From: Vagococcus entomophilus
GTDB lineage: Bacteria; Bacillota; Bacilli; Lactobacillales; Vagococcaceae
Direction: 5' to 3'
Length of the DNA: 64,000 nt
Assembly (NCBI RefSeq): GCF_003987595.1
Contig: NZ_NGJZ01000002.1
Location: 434,001-498,000, forward strand
Position numbers and translations under genes: made by a program. The first letter of the stretch is position 1. Every line of letters begins with the position of its first letter. The notes beneath the pieces were generated by a model. That model was not told the DNA's origin. It worked only from the letters and a program-made list of their open reading frames with translations, and did no database searches. Of this stretch, positions 58,339 to 64,000 are shown piece by piece.

Positions 58339-58836
58339 GTGAAAAAAATTCTATTATTAAGTATAATGATACTATGATTGAGTCTGCTAGGTGGAGGTAA
58401 AGTAGTGGAAAAACAAACCACATCTTCTAGCACAGTCAGTACAGTGGAAAAACTACCAGATCTACTAGTACAAAAAAGTGCCGTTTCTAGGAGCATGAGT
58501 GAAATAAGTCAATCAAAAGAAGAAGCTACAATTATAAGCAAAGTCAAAGATTACGTCTTGAATCAACAATCCGATAAAAACATATGCAGAATTGGTAATT
58601 GGAGTCCCGTTTTTTGAAAGAATTTATTTGATCAACCCACTTTGCAAGTACATACAGCCTTTATCAAAATGGGTGGTTCGGATGCCAACATGCTTGATTT
58701 TTCTACATATTTAACCAAAAATGTCTTATATAAGAGCATTGCAAGTAATTATTGGAGTCAGATTTTGGAAAGAATGATACAGAAAATTACCACGGATAGC
58801 CTGGCTTTAATTTTTTATAGACAAGCTAAGTCGTGA
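58339..58836 (+). pseudogene. Lipoprotein-like gene interrupted by two in-frame TGA codons
   Basis: A good AGGAG (58327-58331) precedes GTG 58339. The frame reads MKKILLLSIMIL, then TGA at 58375-58377, continues LSLLGGGK and a Thr/Ser-rich stretch, meets a second TGA at 58615-58617, and runs on to a final TGA at 58834-58836. All three parts share one frame with no shift, so about 163 sense codons belonged to one protein. The signal peptide is split, and the place where a lipobox Cys is expected reads Gly. I recognise no domain. Decay by point mutation is the simplest view. Confidence 0.65.
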
Positions 58837-58856
58837 AACTGAGGGAGGGTTATAAA

Positions 58857-59423
58857 ATGAAAAAAAGTGTCGGCGTTGTAATCAGCTTAAGTGTATTGTT
58901 AATGATGGGAACCGCTTGTTCAAAGAGCAACCAAAATGAAACAACATCAAAGAGTTCGGAAGGCAGTCAAACGACCGTATCGAAAGGACACTCGTCTGAA
59001 AGTACCAGTGCAAATGCAACAACCCAAACGGAAGAAAGTACTTCAGTTGTAGCATCAGAAAATCAGTCGACGGCGACTACCACATCTACAAGCGCAACTG
59101 TCGCTACAACGTCTTCTTCCACTATAAGTAACCGCACAGAGACTTCATCTACTACTACAACGAGTGAGTCCACTCAAAGTCAGGAAGTGGCACCAGTTGT
59201 AACAAGTGCACAAGGGGCAGTTGATTACTTAGTAACCAATCTTCCGACTGAACAAATAAGCAAATACTACTTTATGGCTTTTAATAATCAGACCTACCAA
59301 GATAACGGGGGCACTTATTACATTGTCAACTTTAAAACGACACAAGATACCTCTCCCCATACAGATATTTTAGGCTCTTATAAAGTATATACAAATGGGA
59401 AAATCGAATTACAAAATTATTAA
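58857..59423 (+). CDS. Putative lipoprotein with Ser/Thr-rich linker
   Basis: 188-residue protein with a lipoprotein-type signal (basic start, hydrophobic core, MGTAC with Cys at about 21). The -3 residue is Gly, less usual for a lipobox. A Ser/Thr/Glu-rich linker (about 25-115) leads to a compact C-terminal domain (about 118-188: AVDYLVTNLP to KIELQNY) that is not recognised. ATG 58857 is chosen over an earlier in-frame ATG for GGGAGGG just upstream. It follows the pseudogene by 20 nt and may once have formed an operon with it. Confidence 0.75.
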   Translation: MKKSVGVVISLSVLLMMGTACSKSNQNETTSKSSEGSQTTVSKGHSSESTSANATTQTEESTSVVASENQSTATTTSTSATVATTSSSTISNRTETSSTTTTSESTQSQEVAPVVTSAQGAVDYLVTNLPTEQISKYYFMAFNNQTYQDNGGTYYIVNFKTTQDTSPHTDILGSYKVYTNGKIELQNY

Positions 59424-59431
59424 AAGTAACG

Positions 59432-59467
59432 AAAGGTCGCCAAACAAAATTTGTGAGGGGCCTTTTT
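59432..59467 (+). terminator. Terminator after the lipoprotein gene
   Basis: AAAGGTC and GGCCTTT arms with an inner CAAA/TTTG pair, followed by TTTT. An imperfect but GC-rich stem end. Confidence 0.65.
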
Positions 59468-59571
59468 TGTGTAGTGAACAAGTGTAAGAAACAATTTTAC
59501 CTGAATTAATGATTTTTTTTTGAATATCAAGTATACTATTTTAGGAAGAATGCTAAGAAAAGAGGGAACCG

Positions 59572-60141
59572 ATGGCACAGTTATTTTTTAAATACGGTGC
59601 GATGAACAGTGGGAAAACCATTGAAATTTTAAAAGTTGCACATAATTATGAAGAACAAAACAAGCCCGTAGTATTGATGACCAGTGGCTTAGATAACCGC
59701 GAAGCTGTAGGGGTTGTATCTAGCCGTATCGGTCTTAAAAGAGAGGCTATCCCTATTTTTACAGAGACAGATGTCTATGAAAGAATTGAACAGTTAACGC
59801 CCAAACCATACTGCATTTTACTTGATGAAGCTCAATTTTTGGAAAAACATCATGTCGAAGCTTTTGCACGCATTGTAGACGAGTTAGATATTCCAGTGAT
59901 GGCTTTTGGACTCAAAAATGATTTTCGAAATGAGCTATTTGAAGGATCCAAGTATTTATTGCTCTATGCAGATAAAATTGAAGAAATCAAAACAATCTGT
60001 TGGTTCTGTCACAGAAAAGCCTCTATGAATTTGAGAATCTTAGATGGAAAACCAATTTATACGGGAGAACAAATCCAAATTGGTGGAAATGAATCGTATT
60101 TTCCTGTGTGCCGCAAGCATTATATAAATCCACCATTATAG
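59572..60141 (+). CDS. tdk: Thymidine kinase
   Basis: Salvage enzyme phosphorylating deoxythymidine. P-loop GAMNSGKT is at 9-16, the catalytic Glu lies in LLDEAQFL (about 86), and a zinc ribbon is formed by CWFC and the C-terminal CRKH. 189 residues, type II. AGAGGGAA ribosome site. The order tdk-prfA-prmC-sua5-glyA matches many Firmicutes. Confidence 0.96.
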   Translation: MAQLFFKYGAMNSGKTIEILKVAHNYEEQNKPVVLMTSGLDNREAVGVVSSRIGLKREAIPIFTETDVYERIEQLTPKPYCILLDEAQFLEKHHVEAFARIVDELDIPVMAFGLKNDFRNELFEGSKYLLLYADKIEEIKTICWFCHRKASMNLRILDGKPIYTGEQIQIGGNESYFPVCRKHYINPPL

Positions 60142-60197
60142 CGATTAGAATCTGGCTAAATAAAGCACACAATTTAACAAACTAAAGGAGAGCGAAT

Positions 60198-61274
60198 ATG
60201 TACGATCAATTACAATCGATAGAAGACCGTTATGAAGAATTAGGTGAATTACTGAGTGATCCAGAAGTCATCTCAGACACAAAACGTTTTATGAACCTTT
60301 CAAAAGAAGAGGCAAGTATTCGTGAAACAGTCGAAGTGTATCGTCGTTATAAAGAAGCAGTCCAAGGGATTAAAGATGCCGAAGAATTACTAAGTGAAAA
60401 TCTTGATGCGGAAATGCAAGAGATGGCTAAAGAAGAACTAAGTGAACTAAAAAAAGAAAAAGAAGTCATTGAAGAACAAATCAAAATCTTACTTTTACCT
60501 AAAGACCCGAATGATGATAAAAATATTATCATGGAAATTCGTGGAGCAGCTGGTGGAGATGAAGCCGCATTGTTTGCAGGAGATTTGTTTAATATGTACC
60601 AACGTTATGCAGAAACTCAAGGGTGGAAAACAGAAGTTTTAGATGCGAATGTAACGGGGATTGGTGGCTATAAAGAAGTCATCATGATGATCTCAGGAGA
60701 AAATGTTTTCTCCAAATTAAAATATGAAAGTGGTGCCCACCGCGTACAACGTGTGCCCTCAACAGAATCTCAAGGACGCATTCATACCTCTACTGCAACC
60801 GTTGTGGTGATGCCAGAAGCAGAAGAAGTAGAGCTTGATCTTGCCGACAAAGATATTCGTACGGATATTTACCATGCAAGTGGAGCTGGTGGACAACATG
60901 TCAATAAGACAGCTTCTGCTGTTCGTTTGACGCATATTCCAACGGGGATTGTCGTTGCCATGCAAGATGAACGTTCCCAAATCAAAAATCGTGAAAAAGC
61001 GATGAAAGTGCTACGTGCACGAGTATACGATCATTTAGAAAGTCAAGCCCGTAGTGAATATGATGCGAACCGTAAATCTGCTGTTGGAACAGGAGATCGT
61101 TCTGAACGTATTCGCACGTATAATTTCCCGCAAAACCGTGTTACTGACCATCGAATTGGACTAACGATTCAAAAGCTAGATCAAATTTTAGCTGGGAAAT
61201 TAGATGAAATTGTAGATGCTTTGGTCTTGTATGATCAGACTGAAAAATTGGAGCAGATGCAAAATGGCGAATAA
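60198..61274 (+). CDS. prfA: Peptide chain release factor 1
   Basis: Terminates translation at UAA and UAG. The GGQ motif is at 231-233 (Q233 is the PrmC methylation target) and the stop-codon reading P-x-T motif appears as VPSTESQGR. 358 residues. AAAGGAGAG ribosome site. It overlaps prmC, which encodes its modifying enzyme, by 11 nt. Confidence 0.98.
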   Translation: MYDQLQSIEDRYEELGELLSDPEVISDTKRFMNLSKEEASIRETVEVYRRYKEAVQGIKDAEELLSENLDAEMQEMAKEELSELKKEKEVIEEQIKILLLPKDPNDDKNIIMEIRGAAGGDEAALFAGDLFNMYQRYAETQGWKTEVLDANVTGIGGYKEVIMMISGENVFSKLKYESGAHRVQRVPSTESQGRIHTSTATVVVMPEAEEVELDLADKDIRTDIYHASGAGGQHVNKTASAVRLTHIPTGIVVAMQDERSQIKNREKAMKVLRARVYDHLESQARSEYDANRKSAVGTGDRSERIRTYNFPQNRVTDHRIGLTIQKLDQILAGKLDEIVDALVLYDQTEKLEQMQNGE

Positions 61275-62100
61275 TTCTTATTACGAAGTCCTTGAACGGG
61301 CTTCTTCTTTTTTAGAATCAAAGGGAAGAGACAGTCATGCGGCACGCTATGTATTACTTACTCGTTTAGGCTGGAATACAACGGATTGGTTGCTCCATAT
61401 GCGAGAAGAAGCTCCTGTAGCAGTACAGAGGCAATTCCAACAAGATATTGAGCAGTTAGAACAAGATTATCCTGCGCAATACATCGTTGGGAAAGCTTCT
61501 TTTTACGGAGAAGACTTTTTAGTCACAGAGGCTACTTTAATTCCTCGTCCTGAAACAGAAGAATTGGTTGAGCTCTGTTTAAATGAAAATAAGCGACAGA
61601 ATATTCGCGTCTTGGACATTGGAACTGGAAGTGGGGCCATTGCTATCACACTCAAGAAACTACGCCCAGATTGGCAAGTTAGTGCAGTAGATATTTCAGC
61701 AGAGGCACTCGAAGTTGCCAAAAAAAATGCAGCTCGCCATAATGTTGTCATTGATTTTCGCTTAGGGAACCTTTTAGAACCTTTCGCAAACGAAAGATTT
61801 GACGTTGTCCTCTCAAATCCGCCATATATTGGAGAACAAGAAATCGCAGAGATGGATCAAAGTGTTCTAAAATATGAGCCCAGACAGGCTTTATTTGCCA
61901 AAGAAGAAGGATTGGCGCTCTATAAAGAAATCTGCGAGTACCTGCCGAATGTGTTAGACAAAGAGGGCAAGTTATTTCTGGAAATTGGGTACCGACAAGG
62001 CCTAAAAGTGACACAAATTGTAGCAAGTCAATTTCCACAAAAAAATGTCCAGATTGCAAAGGATCTCTGCGGATTGGATCGGATTGTGTGGATGAAGTGA
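61264..62100 (+). CDS. prmC: Peptide chain release factor N5-glutamine methyltransferase
   Basis: Methylates the Gln of the GGQ motif in release factors. The SAM loop [13 protein letters not shown] and the catalytic NPPY motif ([11 protein letters not shown]) are present, with an N-terminal helical release-factor-binding domain. ATG 61264 overlaps the 3' end of prfA, and GGAG lies upstream; the open frame from 61216 is inside prfA. 278 residues. Confidence 0.96.
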   Translation: MANNSYYEVLERASSFLESKGRDSHAARYVLLTRLGWNTTDWLLHMREEAPVAVQRQFQQDIEQLEQDYPAQYIVGKASFYGEDFLVTEATLIPRPETEELVELCLNENKRQNIRVLDIGTGSGAIAITLKKLRPDWQVSAVDISAEALEVAKKNAARHNVVIDFRLGNLLEPFANERFDVVLSNPPYIGEQEIAEMDQSVLKYEPRQALFAKEEGLALYKEICEYLPNVLDKEGKLFLEIGYRQGLKVTQIVASQFPQKNVQIAKDLCGLDRIVWMK

Positions 62101-62310
62101 TCTGTGGATAAAAAAAATTTTCTTAAGAAAAAATTTACAAAAAATATAAAAAAACAGGATAGTAGCAGTATTTTACAAACTAAAAAGAGTTACCCACAAG
62201 GTTATCCACTATTGACAAATGAGTTTTCCACAACTCGTGGATAACTTGGGTAAAAATGTTGATAAATGGGCAAAATAATAAAAAGGATGTGTGGATAACC
62301 TGTGGATACA
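62101..62310. promoter_or_regulatory. DnaA-box cluster between prmC and sua5
   Basis: Perfect DnaA boxes (TTATCCACA or its complement) lie at 62103-62111 and 62290-62298. One-mismatch boxes lie at 62190-62198, 62202-62210, 62224-62232, 62236-62244, 62257-62265 and 62301-62309. An A/T-only stretch (about 62109-62154) with a near-palindromic AAATTTTCTTAAG resembles an unwinding or curved element. No dnaA, dnaN or rpmH gene is near, so this is not a standard oriC. It more likely titrates or responds to DnaA. Confidence 0.8.
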
Positions 62311-63321
62311 AAATTTTTTACACCCAATCAGATTGATCAAGCGGCTCAAGCAATTAGAAAAGGTGAGTTAATTGCATTTCCAACTGAAACCGTATATGGA
62401 CTAGGGGCAGATGCAACGAATGAAGCAGCCGTAAAGAAAGTATATTTAGCTAAAGGACGTCCAAGTGACAACCCTTTGATCGTGCATATAGACAGTTTAG
62501 AGAGGGTGATTCCTTTTGTGGATAACTTTTCTGGGAAAATGGCAAAATTAGCGGAACATTTTTGGCCAGGCCCTCTTACGATGGTCTTACCTGTTAAAAA
62601 AGGGAGTATTTCAGCCAGTGTGACGGGTGGGTTATCCACAGCTGGATTTCGTATGCCAAATAACACTGTTACAAGGCAATTGATAGCAAAAGCGGGTGTA
62701 CCAATTGTTGGACCGAGTGCCAATTCTTCTGGTAAGCCTAGTCCAACTACAGCAAGTCATGTTTATCATGACTTAAATGGAAAAATCGAAGGGATATTAG
62801 ATGATGGTCCGGCGACAGTTGGTTTGGAGTCGACTGTAATCGATCTTTCCGGTGATATTCCGTTAATATTAAGACCAGGAGTCATTACGAAGTCGCAAAT
62901 TGAGGCAGTCGTTGGCAAAGTGGAGTACGATCAACATTTAGTCAAAGAAAGTGAAACACCAAAATCACCGGGTATGAAATACAAACACTATTCGCCTGAT
63001 GTTGAGGTACAAATGATTGATGCTAAAAAAGAAAATTGGCAAGAAGCCATTCGCTATGCAAAGAATCAGAATAAATTAATTGGTTTAATTGCAGATGCAA
63101 GTATTTTAAAAAGATTCCAAACACAAGTGGACGCAACATATTCTCTTGGAGAAGAACACCAAATGGACCAGGCAATGCAACATTTATTTGCCGGTTTACG
63201 TGCCTTAGATGAAAAGGTTCCTCAACTGGATATTGTGTATGTTCAAACCTTTTCAGAAGAAGAGTCGGGATTAGCCTACATGAATCGGTTAAAAAAAGCA
63301 GCAGCGCAAAACTTTTTCTAG
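62302..63321 (+). CDS. sua5: L-threonylcarbamoyladenylate synthase (Sua5/YwlC)
   Basis: Makes threonylcarbamoyl-AMP for the universal t6A37 tRNA modification. The N-terminal YrdC domain (about 8-195) has FPTETVYGLGADA, KGRPSDNPLIVHI and VGPSANSSGKPSPT; a linker with SPGMKYKHYSP and the C-terminal Sua5 domain complete the 339 residues. An in-frame TAA at 62296-62298 forces the start to GTG 62302 or later. The ribosome site is poor (AAAGG, 15 nt away), and a DnaA box overlaps the start codon. Two more perfect DnaA boxes lie inside the gene. Confidence 0.94.
   Translation: MDTKFFTPNQIDQAAQAIRKGELIAFPTETVYGLGADATNEAAVKKVYLAKGRPSDNPLIVHIDSLERVIPFVDNFSGKMAKLAEHFWPGPLTMVLPVKKGSISASVTGGLSTAGFRMPNNTVTRQLIAKAGVPIVGPSANSSGKPSPTTASHVYHDLNGKIEGILDDGPATVGLESTVIDLSGDIPLILRPGVITKSQIEAVVGKVEYDQHLVKESETPKSPGMKYKHYSPDVEVQMIDAKKENWQEAIRYAKNQNKLIGLIADASILKRFQTQVDATYSLGEEHQMDQAMQHLFAGLRALDEKVPQLDIVYVQTFSEEESGLAYMNRLKKAAAQNFF
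62517..62525 (-). promoter_or_regulatory. Perfect DnaA box inside sua5
   Basis: TGTGGATAA, the complement of TTATCCACA, about 215 bp downstream of the intergenic cluster. Confidence 0.65.
62632..62640 (+). promoter_or_regulatory. Second perfect DnaA box inside sua5
   Basis: TTATCCACA in the coding sequence of sua5, about 330 bp downstream of its start. It extends the cluster to about 540 bp. Confidence 0.65.
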
Positions 63322-63342
63322 AAGATAGAAAAAGTTTTTTTC
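63309..63342 (+). terminator. sua5 terminator overlapping the stop codon
   Basis: A 12-bp perfect stem (63309-63320 with 63326-63337) followed by T residues; the left arm encodes the last residues of Sua5. Confidence 0.8.
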
Positions 63343-63355
63343 TTGTTTTCAAATA

Positions 63356-63364
63356 TGGTACAAT
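63356..63364 (+). promoter_or_regulatory. Extended -10 promoter of glyA
   Basis: TGG precedes TACAAT (63359-63364), 46 nt before the glyA start. The same TGG-TACAAT arrangement precedes ruvA. Confidence 0.5.
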
Positions 63365-63410
63365 CAATGCAACTAAATAATGTCGAAAAAAGTGAATTGG
63401 AGTGTGGCAG

Positions 63411-64000
63411 ATGAATTACAAAGAGCTAGATCCCGTTTTATGGGAAGCAATTGCAAATGAAAAAAAGCGTCAACAGCAAAATATTGAGTTGATTGCTTCT
63501 GAAAATTTCGTTTCAGAAGCAGTAATGGCCGCTCAAGGGAGTATTTTGACAAATAAGTATGCAGAAGGATATCCAGGAAAACGTTATTATGGTGGGTGTG
63601 AATTTGTTGATGTTGTCGAATCTCTTGCGATTGATCGTGCAAAAGAACTATTTGGAGCTAAATATGCCAACGTACAGCCACACTCAGGCTCACAAGCTAA
63701 TACTGCCGCTTATATGGCTTTAATTGAGCCAGGTGATACGGTTTTGGGGATGGATTTAACACATGGTGGGCATTTAACACATGGTTCTCCCGTTAACTTT
63801 AGTGGGAAAACGTATCATTTTGTCGGGTATGGTGTGGACCCAACAACAGAGGTTCTAGATTATAATGTGATTCGGATTTTAGCGCGTGAACACCAACCAA
63901 AACTAATTGTTGCAGGTGCGAGTGCGTATGCGCGCACAATTGATTTTAAAAAATTTCGAGAGATTGCGGATGAAGTGGGCGCAAAATTGATGGTAGACAT
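63411..64000 (+). CDS. glyA: Serine hydroxymethyltransferase, 3' end missing
   Basis: PLP enzyme interconverting serine and glycine while charging tetrahydrofolate with a one-carbon unit. The first 196 residues are in the window and carry [43 protein letters not shown] and [10 protein letters not shown], all diagnostic. The PLP lysine lies beyond the right edge. GGAG (63399-63402) precedes the ATG. Full length would be about 410 residues. Confidence 0.97.
   Translation, partial: MNYKELDPVLWEAIANEKKRQQQNIELIASENFVSEAVMAAQGSILTNKYAEGYPGKRYYGGCEFVDVVESLAIDRAKELFGAKYANVQPHSGSQANTAAYMALIEPGDTVLGMDLTHGGHLTHGSPVNFSGKTYHFVGYGVDPTTEVLDYNVIRILAREHQPKLIVAGASAYARTIDFKKFREIADEVGAKLMVD

Noticed and set aside
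58375-58617. TGA as selenocysteine or tryptophan recoding
   Set aside because: TGA is used as a normal stop elsewhere in the window (for example ilv leader, prmC), and no selenocysteine insertion element or reason for recoding was seen.
58378-58836. Two separate short genes (58378-58617 and 58642-58836)
   Set aside because: Neither has its own ribosome site, and both are in frame with the start at 58339, so they are pieces of one interrupted gene.
62101-62310. Chromosomal replication origin
   Set aside because: The box density is origin-like, but dnaA, dnaN and rpmH are absent and the flanking genes are prmC and sua5, so a secondary DnaA-binding cluster is more likely.

Overview
The window is chromosomal DNA of a low-GC Gram-positive bacterium, most likely a lactic acid bacterium near Enterococcus or Vagococcus. 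The evidence is strong AGGAGG-type ribosome sites, vegetative TTGACA/TATAAT promoters with 17-nt spacers, and a core gene order of pgsA-cinA-recA-rny-ymdB-ricA-mutS-mutL and tdk-prfA-prmC-sua5-glyA. The murT/gatD pair, the EfrAB-type exporter and a sortase-type surface protein fit the same group. The genus is inferred from gene content and order, not from a database match. I saw no rRNA or tRNA gene, prophage, insertion sequence or CRISPR array.

Region by region. 1-14.9 kb is housekeeping: membrane lipid synthesis (pgsA), competence and recombination (cinA, recA behind a probable SOS box), RNA turnover and signalling (rny, ymdB, ricA), mismatch repair (mutS, mutL), maf, msrB and the Holliday-junction helicase (ruvAB). 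15-19 kb holds an SDR dehydrogenase, then a leftward MacB-like ABC transporter and an orphan LytTR regulator. 19.2-23.3 kb is an accessory locus of three secreted or surface proteins that share an unrecognised N-terminal domain and Ig-like modules. 23.5-25 kb carries queA and mepB. 25.2-31.8 kb is a complete isoleucine/valine operon (ilvD-ilvB-ilvN-ilvC-ilvA). It is preceded by a promoter, a possible CodY site and a transcription attenuator with a leader peptide ending Val-Ile3-Leu3.

31.8-34.9 kb has a HXXEE membrane protein opposite a TetR regulator, the yabB/yazA pair and plsC. 35-42.6 kb is a tight sbcD-sbcC-SNF2 helicase run. 43-50 kb has a branched-chain amino acid carrier (brnQ), a TetR-controlled heterodimeric ABC exporter, and a PadR regulator with a membrane partner. 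50.3-58.1 kb has a beta-lactamase-fold hydrolase, manA, the leftward murT-gatD pair (lipid II amidation), a KtrB-type potassium transporter and recQ. 58.3-59.4 kb has a lipoprotein-like pseudogene interrupted twice by TGA and an intact lipoprotein. 59.6-64 kb is tdk-prfA-prmC-sua5-glyA, with a dense cluster of DnaA boxes between prmC and sua5 and inside sua5.

The observations most worth following are: the DnaA-box cluster around the sua5 start; the three-gene surface locus with its new domain; the ilv attenuator; a roughly 170-bp structured repeat found at the 3' ends of two operons in sense orientation; and the two-TGA pseudogene. Start codons were re-chosen in many genes from the ribosome-binding sites, and those choices are explained in each entry.
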